This document shows positions 10,176 to 20,572 of a DNA stretch of 64,000 nt, piece by piece. The position numbers and the translations under genes are program-made. The first letter of the stretch is position 1, and each line of letters opens with the position of its first letter. Below the pieces are notes generated by a model. That model was not told where the DNA came from, made no database searches, and saw only the letters and a list, made by a program, of their open reading frames with translations. Source of the stretch: Moniliella sp. 'wahieum' (Eukaryota; Basidiomycota; Moniliellomycetes; Moniliellales; Moniliellaceae); assembly GCA_003971905.1 (NCBI GenBank), contig RSEE01000128.1, forward strand, positions 110,139-174,138. The letters run 5' to 3'.

Positions 10176-11032
10176 GGGGTGGCAACGCGTAGGACTAATG
10201 GATATGCTTGCTATTCTGCACTCTCGTTTTGGTTCATGTACATGTACATGACATGCACGTGTACATGCACATCCATCCATACTCCTCCCGCGCAGCAAAC
10301 ACAGATAGACTCCCAACCGGGCGGGCTCATAACGGCTCCTCTGCCACCCGAGCACCGCCACCACAACCACAACCCCCTCCGGCCGAGCGAGAGAGGCATG
10401 GGAGGATAACATGTTTTGCGGCGTCGGGGGGATGATATGGATTAGTAGCTGGCCTAGCCACACTCCCGGCGGGCGCAGCCCGCTTTCCTTCTCCCTTTCT
10501 CTCAGTGTTTCTAGCTGCTTGTGTCCTTGCCGCCATCACGCTCTTGGCTCTATACTCTTAACCTCGTTACCACTCATTGATTTTGATTCGCTCTCGATTA
10601 GCCTCTAGCTTAACGTTTAACCACCGCCACGGTTTAAGGTATCTGAGTAGCAGGGCAATAGTGTATTCGACACGGAGGTGTCAAGAGCCTGTAAGTAAGG
10701 ACGTTAACGCCGTGAATGACGCTGTTTCGGCCTTTGGCCTCACCGAGGCGTCAAGAGAAACCTTAAAGATGCGTGATGAGGCGTATTGGCCCGCCCGCCC
10801 CGCCTACTCAGTAATCACTCCCTTGTTTGCTTTCCTGAGCAGCTTGGCTTAGACAGCGCAGCCGTTGGCGCACGCTCTCTCGATCTCATAAGGCATAAGG
10901 CTGCCTTGCTACGTCGATGCGCCACCCATGAGCAGCTACTGTGCCCTTGCTCGCCTCCTAGATGAAGGCAGGAAGAAATACAAAAGCGTGGCAGGACTAC
11001 AGCCCCTGAATCTGTTAACGATCTCCTCGCCC
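10176..11032. other. Intergenic region upstream of the 11.1 kb gene
   Basis: No supported gene. It contains the TGTACATG cluster and short stretches with TTAACGTTTAA-like sequence near 10608-10621. Confidence 0.5.
10235..10271. repeat. TGTACATG cluster in the 3' region of uL5m
   Basis: Three TGTACATG copies (10237-10244, 10243-10250, 10260-10267). The segment 10235-10250 is a perfect 16-nt palindrome. It starts about 60 nt after the uL5m stop codon. Confidence 0.6.
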
Positions 11033-11040
11033 TATAAAAG
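11033..11040 (+). promoter_or_regulatory. TATA box upstream of the orphan gene
   Basis: TATAAAAG, 74 nt (end to ATG) upstream of the inferred start at 11114. Position and sequence fit a core promoter. Confidence 0.5.
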
Positions 11041-11113
11041 GTGTAGCGAAGCGCTAAGAGCTCTCTCCGCCCAACCGCGCCATTCTTCGCTCCCGACTCC
11101 TGTCCCTTCTCAC

Positions 11114-11959
11114 ATGATCACCACAGACATCGACATCCCCCGTCAAGAGGGGAGACACCAGGAGGCCATGATGGTTGCCGTACTGAACGCCGAGTTGGCA
11201 CACCCGATGCCGCGTCCTCTCTGGAATGAAATCGTGGGTCCCTCGGTGGTCAAGACGCTACCGAAGCTGGAGGGTGAAGCGGCAAGGCCAGATGTATGAG
11301 TTGGTGCAGGTCCAGAACCAGGTGGTTACGGACCTACACTCCATTTCGGGAATTATAGTTCCAGCCTTAATCAACGGTGAGGTGCTCACACCGACGAGAG
11401 TCCTCGTCGACCTGGCCGCTTCGCCATGGCGCAAACAGACATTGGGCTGGGAGACCGGGCCCAGCGGTTGGTGTTTGTCGAAGAAGTCTTTGGCCCAGTC
11501 TTTCAAATAGAAGAGCAATGTGGTCGTCTGCTCTCGGATCTAACGAGACGCTTCGCCCTGGAGGTCCGCGGCGAGTTGTTTCAGGGGTGGGGGATATTGT
11601 AGTGCATGCGCTCTCGGACCCCAAATTTCAGGAAGCATTTGAGGTGTACAGCCTGTCCTACCGGGCGAGAAAGGCTCGCATTACCAAGCAGATTGAGACC
11701 AATGCACCCTTCAAAGTACTCTGGGATGAACTGTGTCGCGCCCAGAACTCCGCTTGAATCATGGAGCGCAACATCCCATCACGGGCCCAAGGCCGACTTC
11801 TATTATCAATCTATGAGGCTTTAATTGGAAGGTCATCGACAGTCCTACCGACTCGGACGAACTTGACAACCTGAGAGAAGCCCGGTCGTTGACAAGGAAC
11901 ATGATGGCGCGGATCGATGCTAATAAGTTCAGGGGCGCTCCCACACCTGGGACCTACTG
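11114..11959 (+). CDS. Orphan protein of about 280 residues, unknown function
   Basis: I do not recognise a family. From MITTDIDIPRQ the coding-like sequence continues through VVAVLNAELAHPMPRPLW, YELVQVQNQVVTDLHSISG, GDRAQRLVFVEEVFGPVF, EEQCGRLLSDLTRRFALEV, DPKFQEAFEVYSLSYRARK, NAPFKVLWDELCRAQNSA and LDNLREARSLTRNMMARID to PGTY and a TGA at 11957-11959. Four or more frame changes are required. The composition is helical and charged with no membrane segment. It stands alone between long intergenic regions, so it could be a domesticated or decaying mobile-element ORF, but no reverse transcriptase, integrase or transposase motif is visible nearby. Confidence 0.4.
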
Positions 11960-13241
11960 ATGGCATGTGACATCTGCAAAGACCAAGGATGTTCCCCTTC
12001 ACCACCGTTCTTTCTCGATGACGTGTTGCCCATTTTCTTCATTATTTCTTCGGGGGCTTGTCTACATCTGTTTCTTTCGTCGGAGCGACCTTGCACAACT
12101 GTGGCGGCAATCAAGGTGAGCGGTGTAGACAAAAGGCCATGCGTGACGACTTCGCGGTTCGTCAGGCTCGGACCTTGCACACCGTCGGTGCGATGAAGAC
12201 AATTGACGTGGCCGGCTGGGTGTGTATGCGCGTATTAACTTTTTTCTCTTCTACAACCGCACCCGACTCCTCTTGTGTTTGGCCACCAGGATAGCTTCGT
12301 GGGACCGTTCATCAGCAAGCACCACTCGGAAGCGCTTGCCGCTCGAACACATTCATTCCATACACGGAAGTCGTCGTCTTTCGTGGGTCTATGCACCAAC
12401 AAGGCTTTGTTCATGACAATCCGCCGCCAATCCTATCCTACTTGACAGTCTCATTCACCTGTCAGATCCGTCGATACAGATGAAAAAAGCTAAAAGCAAA
12501 CCTTACAACAATAGTAGAGAGTGGCATAGGAAGACAACGATGGCATAGTACTAGGGCGGAAGTAGATCTCCGTCGATAACACGACTATTCCGTTGCGAAC
12601 AAAGAAAAACGAAAAATGGACGATAAGGAGACAAGAGGCAGGATTCCTGACCCTAGTCAATAGGACAAGAACAGACCAAAAGGCGAGCACAGGTGTTGAA
12701 AGAGAATGGGGCGACAGACAGAGGAAATCAAGATCATTGGTGTAAGCAGGACGGAATCCAAACAAGAACGAGACGAAACGTGGCGACAAAGCAGTTGGAA
12801 TCAGGGAACATGGAGCAGGCAGAGCGCCCCCGCCTGTGCCAGCAGGGCGGGGGGAAGAAAATCGGAACGCATCCAAATCGAGCAGACGATATTCTTTTCG
12901 TTGAGGACGATGGGGAAAATGGGGGACAGCAGGGCGCCTTACAGCCTAGCAAGAAACTGACGGAAGGCGAAGACACAAACTCCTGCATTACTTCTCTTCC
13001 GGCTCTCATTCCCTTCCTCGGCATCAAAGTCGACAATATCAGCATCATGCTGGTTGTCCTCCTCGTCCTCCCTTCGAACGGGAGATCCGGGTCAAAGGCA
13101 CCGTCTTGGGAGGTGGCGAGCCAAGCGTCGCGCGCTGGCATACCTCGTCGCACATCGTTCCATTCGGGTGGTTGTCCCATAACTCCTCGTCCTCCGGGTC
13201 GGGCATCTCAAGTCGCTTGAGCATCCGTTCGTGTCGGCGCA
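11960..13241. other. Intergenic region, no supported gene
   Basis: Moderate AT content with scattered short open frames on both strands and no conserved motif. It includes the 3' side of the glucanase gene. Confidence 0.5.
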
Positions 13242-14245
13242 TCAGCGATGATGAGGACATGCCTCGCGACCCATGCGAGCGCTTGGAAGCAACGTGTACG
13301 CACGGTACCATTTGCCCAGCGAGCGCAAGTCGCCACTCGCCCGAAACGCTGCGTTCTGCCTCGACCCAAAGCTGTCGGGGGGTGGGCAACATGCCAAAGG
13401 GGAAAGCAGCCTTGACGTAGCCGTTGAAGCAAGGAACTTGGTCGCGTCAACCATAAATTGCTTGGCCTGCGCCGCCGACGGATTGGAAGAGGAGGTAACG
13501 CCGTATTCGGTCACGTAGATGGGCTTGTTGGGCCACCGGCTGTGGATGCGGGAGATGTAGGACTTGAACTTGTTGAGACTGCCATGTCCCAACCACCATA
13601 AAAGTGCCGACAAAAAGTCGACATCGCCACCTAGAAGAGCACCAGCGATGTGTCAGCGTTCAAACCACCTCGCCGTATGCACGCATCAACGGGGAGGGGG
13701 GGTCTGAGGACGTACCTTGCTTGTGAAGAATGCGCATAATATAAATCTCGAGCCACTGACATTGTAGCAGATGGAGGGGGAGGAGATGCGCGATCCATAC
13801 GCCTGCCGGAGCGGTGCAAGCTCACGCTGGAACGCCTTGGCAGCGCAGACGGTGTGTAGTCTGATTGGGTCGACACGTCCGGCTCGTTGTAGGCGAGCAC
13901 AGCGTGGGGCGGGATTGCGCAAACGTACTCTCACCTGCTTCCACGCCGCGTTTTGCTGGCGGCCCAGCTGTGTAAAAAAGGGGGTCAGAACAAGAGGGGG
14001 GGGAGGGGAGAAGGAAGGAGGGTGCGTACCGCATGGGAATGAAACGGATGCCGCTGTCGCTCAGCGACGACACGGCACCCATCTGCCAGTGGTGGTAGAG
14101 GTCAATGTTGGCATTGCCAGTCAACTGGTGGGCCCACTCGTTGTCGGCGGCCCAGGCAAGGCCGAGAGGAAGGCATTGGCGGGGGAGGCGAGGAGGGCGA
14201 GCACTGCCAGCAGCGCTGCGAGGAGGGGGAGGAGGGAGTGCGCAT
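13242..14245 (-). CDS. GH128/Asl1-like secreted glycoside hydrolase
   Basis: Predicted secreted beta-glucan hydrolase acting on the fungal wall. The start at 14245 gives MRT followed, after a one-base break, by a strong signal peptide (LLPLLAALLAVLALLASPANA). Then GLAWAADNEWAHQLTG, LYHHWQMG, SGIRFIPMRWA, the acid/base motif LAYNEPDVS, DVDFLSA with a disrupted FYGGWDMG, SYISRIHSRWPNKPIYVTEY (nucleophile Glu in TEYG) and the closing FGSRQNAAFR, SLGKWY. Two introns are supported: about 13980-14028 (GTACGC...ACACAG) and 13634-13717 (GTACGTCC...TTCTAG), both with CTGAC branch sites. Frame breaks near 13410, 13582, 13604, 13775, 13925 and 13965. The C-terminal tail after GKWY may be read-through of an indel. 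Confidence 0.85.
13634..13717 (-). other. Intron of the GH128 gene
   Basis: The minus-strand donor GTACGTCC follows CACAAGCAAG, and the acceptor CTTCTAG precedes GTGGCGATG. Splicing yields HKQGGDVDFL. The branch CTGAC lies about 25 nt before the acceptor. Confidence 0.7.
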
Positions 14246-15101
14246 GGGGCAGGCGTGGATGGCCGTCAGACCAAAGAGAATGTGGGGGGCGGGGTCGGGG
14301 ATGAAGGGGAAGATGAAGATGGAGAGGGTGGGAGATGGGGCTACCGGTTCCCATCTTCGGATCTCAGGCCTCTGAGGCTGAGGCGTCACAATCAGAGCTT
14401 CCAGTGCCTCCACTCCGCCCTCAGGCATCATATCATCGATCATCGACATGGGGATCATCGAGATCATCTCGGGCATCCCCAGACACGCCGCGATGGGCAT
14501 CCCAACGCACCGAGCCACGCAAGACCAGAGCGGCGGTTACGCTGAGGCACAGCAAGACACTGCCGGGCGAACAATGGCCCCGAACTGCCGTTGGGCTGGG
14601 CCACAAGACAGGCCCGTGCGGTCCCCGCGCCACGAGCGATCCCGCGCGGGGGCAGTATGGCCGCCTCGCGTGCCAGAGCGGCGGGGGGCGATCCTGATCA
14701 GCATGATCGATGATGCACGATGCATGATGCTCAGTGCCATGGAGGCGAAAACTGCCCCCCACTCGCCACTGTCCGAGCAACTGGCTTGCCCGCCGATCAC
14801 ACTGCCCGTCTGCCCGTCCGAACACCTGCACAGCTCGCCCATCTCCCATGCCACATGTGCCATGTTCCTTTCGGCCCGCCTGGCGGTTGTGCGTGCTGTG
14901 CTGCCCCCACCGGGTGTGTATATTCTCCTCGATCTCCTCGCTTACGCTGGGCCGACCCCTTCGATTCGATCACCCATCCCGCCGTTCAGTACGTTCAGTA
15001 GGCTCGGTACGTTCAACGTTCTGTGTCTCAGCAGACCAGCTGAGTTGCTCACCAGTGCTCTTGTCACCGCAATTATGGCCGTAATGCATACTCGGTATCC
15101 G

Positions 15102-15122
15102 CGGTAACCGGTAACCGGTAAT
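15102..15122. repeat. GGTAACC heptamer array
   Basis: Three tandem copies of a GGTAACC unit. A second array of the same unit is at 60006-60023. Confidence 0.7.
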
Positions 15123-16530
15123 CGATAATCCAGAGACCCCTGAATACATGATGCACGATGCGTGATCGACTTGATCCCCATCCCAGCACTGCTTTGGGCG
15201 TGAACCTGTGCGGGTGCAGAGCAGACAGACAGAAGGTGTAAACGAATGGATGAAGAGAAGAAAGGGCAGAACCCGCCGGACTGGGAACGGAACCCGGGCG
15301 GAATCACCCAGGAGCCCGTGCCCATCCACACAGAACCATCCTTCTCGTCATGTTTGGGTGGTGGGTATCGAAGACCTTTACTTCCATACGTGCCTATACT
15401 CTTTGCCCATCCTCCATCTCCCGCACCCTCCAGAAAGCACATACTGGTATTGGCTGATTATTAGTGCCCGTGGGCACTTCCTCACCGTATGTATATGTTC
15501 AGTCCGTTCAACCGAATGGTGTGCTCACGCACCTCCACCATCACTGCAGTACAGATAAATATTGGTCTACGTTCTCTCAGCCACTCTATTGGGATAGCAG
15601 AACTGAATAAAGCTGGTGGTTCAAAGAAAAGTGTGTTTGGGCCTAGAGAGGAAATTGGAGGAACGAATCAGAGAAAGTGGCCCTAGGTCACCAGAAGCCG
15701 GAGTGAGCTGTGGGTTCAATCCGGCGGTCGGAACCAGACGCTGTTCTCTGATCTCGGTGCGTACTCAGTACTGATCCAGCAGGCCAGAAGTACCCTTTTT
15801 GGGAGCTTTCAACTCACCTATATCTGACGTTAAACTATGTTTTGTTCTGCTACAAATAGACGGTGTAGTACTGATATACCCCATTGCATTGCATGTTGAC
15901 GTGGTACTGCAAACTCAATTGAACGTTGACGGTGAGGCCTGGAAGATGCGGCCAAACCAGGCCTCTTTTTCTGCATTGTGCCGCCTTCGGTGTGTGTAAA
16001 GTCTCCTCGGTCTGGTGCTCGCAAAACACGACAGTCAGAGGGTGAGAACATCACAATTTCCCACTTCCGTTGGCTCGCTTTTCTCAAGACTCAGGGGGGT
16101 TATCGTTTTATAAAGCTTCCCCTTGGCAGGAAAACGATGAGATGGGGGTTAGGGTTACGAGGCAGTGGGGACCTGCGATGATGCAAAAGAGATCAAGATG
16201 AGAGGAATGCATATATTTTCTGGCACGCCTGCGTTTGGCTTTGCTAAGGCGAATTGTGGGGCGCAGAGTCTTACAGCGTATTCCCTGTGAGGGGGGCCCG
16301 ATTGCACGTCACGTTGTGGGCGGTCGGAGTTGCACATCGCAGTGGAACTCACAAGGGGCGATGGCAGTTGTGTGGTGAGAGAACGTGACCGGGGGAGGGT
16401 GCACCCGTTGGGCAGTGGTTGGAATTGGAGGGGCGGGCACAGCGGAAGATTACGTACGCAGCAACAGTCCATCCAATGGCGCCTGCATCGCTGCAACTCG
16501 AGAGACTGGGGGTGCAGGAGGGAGCGGGGT

Positions 16531-16538
16531 AACCCTAA
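16531..16538 (+). promoter_or_regulatory. AACCCTAA element upstream of L11
   Basis: Telobox-type sequence about 260 nt upstream of the L11 start codon. Such elements bind Tbf1/Rap1-class factors in other fungi. Its role here is inferred from recurrence in the window. Confidence 0.45.
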
Positions 16539-16797
16539 CCTGGATAATTCACTTATGCTCCCACGGGGACAGTATCCTGTGGGTAATGCGCCGCAGTCGT
16601 CCAACCCTACGTTTGAACCCCTCGGGGTCGCTCCTCTGCCCATGTCCTGGCGCTTGCTCGCGACCCCGACCGTCACCCTCAAGTTCCACTAGAGCAGAAC
16701 AACTCGTACGTTGTCCCTCCCTCAGGAACATGCCCGCCCGCATCGGCTCAAGGAGACAACAGCAGCTGATCCTTTTGCCTGTCCAGGTTTTTTCACC

Positions 16798-17468
16798 ATG
16801 TCGACGACCAACCCGATGAAGGACCTGAAGATTGACAAGCTTGTCATCAACTGCTCGGTGGGTGCGTCGGGGGACCCGCTGACGCGTGCGTGCAAGGTGC
16901 TGGAACAGTTGACGGGCCAGACACCCGTGACGTCCAAGGCGCGCTACACGCTGCGTGGGTTTGGCATTCGTCGCGTAACGAGAAGATTGCGGCGCATGTG
17001 ACGGTGCGTGGGCCGAAGGCGGAGGAGATCTTGGAGCGCGGCCTCAAGGTCAAGGAGTACGAGCTGTCGCGTCGCAACTTTTCCGAAACGGGCAACTTTG
17101 GGTTTGGCATCAACGAGCACATTGACCCTCGGCATCAAGTACGACCCTTCCATTGGCATTTTCGGCCTGGACTTTTTCTGCGTCATTACCCGGCCCGCGT
17201 GCGCGTGGCCCGGCGCAAGCAGAAGACCGCTCGCGTTGGCTACACCCACCGCGTCAAGAAGGAGGAGACCGCCGCCTGGTTCCGCCAGCGCTTGAGGGTA
17301 TCACAACTAACTTGCCCTGCATTGCCTCCCCACCCCCTAACCCCTTCGCCTCCCCCCAAAAAATTCTTGAATGAGCCGGCCTGGATCCCTGGTCTGACCT
17401 GGGTCGACTGGGCCTGACTTGTGATCCGTGTCCGCTCAGTGCACCTCCGGCCTGCTAGGGCTTGTTAA
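16798..17468 (+). CDS. RPL11: 60S ribosomal protein uL5 (L11)
   Basis: Cytosolic large-subunit protein that contacts 5S rRNA in the central protuberance. The start at 16798 gives [18 protein letters not shown], then [91 protein letters not shown] and [17 protein letters not shown], essentially the whole protein of about 172 residues. Frame breaks: two extra bases after FGIRR near 16976, an extra C at about 17127, a missing G at about 17196 and a missing T at 17292. A 3' intron (GTATCA near 17298 to CAG at 17439, with branch CTGAC) is likely, leaving a short terminal exon whose exact frame I cannot fix. AATAAA lies at 17574-17579. Confidence 0.9.
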
Positions 17469-20400
17469 CTGCATGCCATGCCACACACCGGCTTGTAGTG
17501 ATCCTCAGCTATGTCATAGGAGTGGTCATTTTCGCTGGTTGCCGCGGCGTATGGACTGACACTGGGCCGCCTTAATAAAGCGATGGGAGTGCGTCACCTA
17601 TCTGCCTGTCGACCAAAAGAAGAGACTTCATGTGTCCTTGCATCATGCATGGGGGCGGGGGTTACTAGCTTTACTCCCCGCCCCGCTCCGGAGGTCGAGA
17701 TGGGTACAGCGGAGGATGCCAGTCCAACTCGTCGCACATAGTAATCCTCTCACCCTCGCCCAGATCAATACAATGGACCGACCGTACCGCGCAAGCCAGG
17801 TACGACACCTGACGGATGCGCTTCCACGCCCACTGCGTACTCTTCCTCCATCGTCACATTCGATACCACCCACACTTGCGGTTCCGCTAGATGGGAGCAA
17901 CACTTTTTCACCAGGACAGGGGAGTAACTGGAACAGGAGGGAAAGAAACAGGGTGTCAGCATGAAAACACGGGGCGTGCGGTGGGTTGCGTGAGACGTGA
18001 AGGGGCGCGACGGAGCTGTACATGGCATGAAACATAGTGTCATATCGACTTGGGACGTGGCCGAGAGACCGTCCGTCAAGAGGGATAGTTACCACGGTTG
18101 TATGGTGCACCCCATGAAAACCACATTGGGGGTCTCATATGCTACCTCTGAGCTCAACCATGATGCCATGCTTTCCGTCTCTTACGCACGCCTTCTACCT
18201 CCCGTGCTTCCCCACCAGTAGCCCCTCGAGCTCTCTCCCCGATTGCCCCCTCCGCATGCACATGGATCAGTGCTGCCATTGGACCTGTCAACCCGGCACA
18301 CGGAGTCCTGTTGTTTGACACGGATGTCACCACGAACCCAAGGGGCGAAGGCAGAGGATTCTAGCTGCAACATTATGCTCGATGTTCACCCGTCTGAGTC
18401 GATGAAGGAGGTTAAGCTTGCTGTGGTTACGGACGGTCAAGACGTCGAGCCTCACTATGGAGAAGGAGGTTCAGTGAGGACGGTGAGGCCATTAGAGAAT
18501 GCTGGGTCCCTCTGTACCAGCCCCCTTCACAAGTCTCAATCGGAATCCCATATTATACCCATTTCCCTACCGTGGGTGAACGTGCCCCAAACTGGATCTA
18601 CGAAAGAGGATTTGATACCATTTCCTCGCCGCGTGGTGTATTCGAGAAGTAAGATCGCAGCGGATGCATTGCAGAGGGGGGGGCTTACGATAGTACCTGG
18701 CCTCATTCCCAGCCTTGATGACAGGAAAACGAACATTAATGCCATTTCTTGCTGCATGCGAATGGGATCGATTGCAATAACGAGAAACTTCTTTTCAGAG
18801 AAGAGCATACCGCTTTTGGAGGCTTGAAGATTGGCAGTGATGGCACCTATAGTATATGCACGCTCTCACGCAATTTTGTGCTCAAACCAATTCGCCATCA
18901 GAGACGGGAATGATGGGCAAAGATGGTTGATGGTTTCTCTCTGCCGCTCTCTGTTGCGCATCATACGGCCAAGAGGATGTATCTGGATCATGAGGAAGGG
19001 TATACCTCTTGGGCTGTATCTTTCTCAACAATACAAAACGGAGGAAGTAGGAGTTTGATTGGGCCTGGATAGGAGGAAGCGACAGGGCCGAGTTGGACAG
19101 AAGATGCACACGAGATGATTGTAGCATAGTTCAGTCCTCTCCTACCGTGGAGCCACGTTGCACAGCTCGTAACAAGCATATAGGTGTTATACATGTTACC
19201 GTCAGAAGGGAGCATAAACGTTAACCGTTAAACGGTCACAAGTAGTAAAAGCCACGTGTCTTAGCAGGCCTTGACGCCTTTGCTGTTAGGGGTGCAGGCA
19301 TGGGTCTCCCAGGGTCTCCCTCACTCACCCTCCTCGTGGAGGCAAAACAGGTGAATGTGGCCTGGGTGTGGAGAGCGGGCCGAGTGCCAGTAGTGCTGAG
19401 CGGCTCAGAAGGGGCCGATATGTTGGATGGAGGCCCTGAGGCCCTGAAGCCTGAAGGGGCTGAGGCCTGAAAGGGGGGAGGCTGCCTTTGGCCTGAGGAC
19501 TGGGGTACTGAGAGGAGTGTGGCGCAAGCGTCTGTTTCTGCCATGGTGGACGGTGTGCCTGTGGGCTGCTGTGGCGCGACAGTCAGCGCCATTGCGCTTT
19601 GGAAATGTTCAAGCCGAGACCACTGCTGTTTCGCGCCATCGCGTGATATGAGCCAGGGCAGGCCATGGCACTGCCTGGGCTGTCGACCACGGCGCGGCCC
19701 AAGCGCCGCGAGACGGTCGCGCTCTTTCGAAGTGAGACGAGCTGATGGGTCGGTTGGCTTGTAGGGGGCCGAAGGACGGGGGGTAGAGGGGCGTTGGAGC
19801 TTGGGCAAGAAAAGCAAGTTTACGTTTCCTCTGGGCCTTTTCCTCAACTCTCCTAGCTTGCCTCCCAACAGACAGCTTTTCTGTGCCGCATTTGAATCCG
19901 GAGGGGGGCAGAAATATGCCCCTGGGGACAGGCTGAGTACGGAGTATGGACAGTGGATGGGGGTGCAGTGTGCTGTGCTGGCCAGTGCGGGCGCGCTTAA
20001 AGTACCGCGTCGAGTTCAGCAGCGCTCAGCGGTCGACGGGCGTCCCAGCCACTGGGGCAGTGTGTGTGTGCGTCGCAGCACGGTGCTGAGCGCTGAGCGG
20101 CGGCTATCGCGGCACTGGGACACTGCCGCTGTGCCTGGCGTGCACGGGGCTGCCCTCGGAGGGATATTGCTGTGCCTGGGTGATGGGGAGGGCACTGTGC
20201 ACGAGCGGAGGGTGAGCACATGCATGTGTCACCTGAGTCTGAGTCTGAATGTCTGAATCTGCGTCTGAGTCTGACGCTGCGCCTAAACAGGCAGGTCACG
20301 CATGCGGGTGGCAATGCAGCGCTGCCCATTCGCATTCGCATCCTCCTCGGCCAACACACTTGCCCCCCGCCCACGCCCACTCGTAGCCACGCGCCCAGTC

Positions 20401-20572
20401 TGTCCCACTCCTGCCCGTGCCGGCCTGCTCCGGGGCCACCCCGCCCCCACACTCGCCCCATGCTCCCCGTCCCCCCCCCGGCCTGCATACTCCACTTGGC
20501 TCTTGCCGCCTGCTCAGTCTCCACCCTTGCACCGTCCCCACCACTCGCACCCGCACCCCCACCCCCTCCACC
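17469..20572. other. 3.1 kb intergenic region, no recognised gene
   Basis: It contains the L11 polyadenylation signal AATAAA (17574). A 194-codon open frame at 18243-18827 (+) has no recognisable motif and is not called as a gene. A cluster of GGCCTGAGG/CCTGAAG words lies at 19430-19500. A GTCTGA-type minisatellite is at about 20232-20285, followed by the promoter of the zinc-finger gene. Confidence 0.45.
20232..20285. repeat. GTCTGA-type minisatellite
   Basis: About eight imperfect copies of a six-base GTCTGA unit, some 290 nt upstream of the zinc-finger gene start. Confidence 0.7.

Larger units (their letters stand above)
14246..16797. other. Gene-poor intergenic region with dispersed short motifs
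   Basis: No supported gene. It holds ATCATCGATCATCGA-type motifs at 14431-14468 and 14700-14716, a shared ATGATGCACGATGC word near 14710 and 15147, a GGTAACC heptamer array at 15102-15122, and TTAGGGTTA/AACCCTAA elements at 16149-16157 and 16531-16538. The last part is the L11 promoter and 5' UTR, with an intron-like CCTGTCCAG just before the L11 ATG. Confidence 0.5.

Noticed and set aside
10500-12500. LTR or LINE retroelement around the orphan gene
   Set aside because: No reverse transcriptase, protease or integrase motif and no long terminal repeats were found on either strand.
18243-18827. 194-codon open frame
   Set aside because: No motif, no splice or promoter support and ordinary intergenic composition; recorded but not called.
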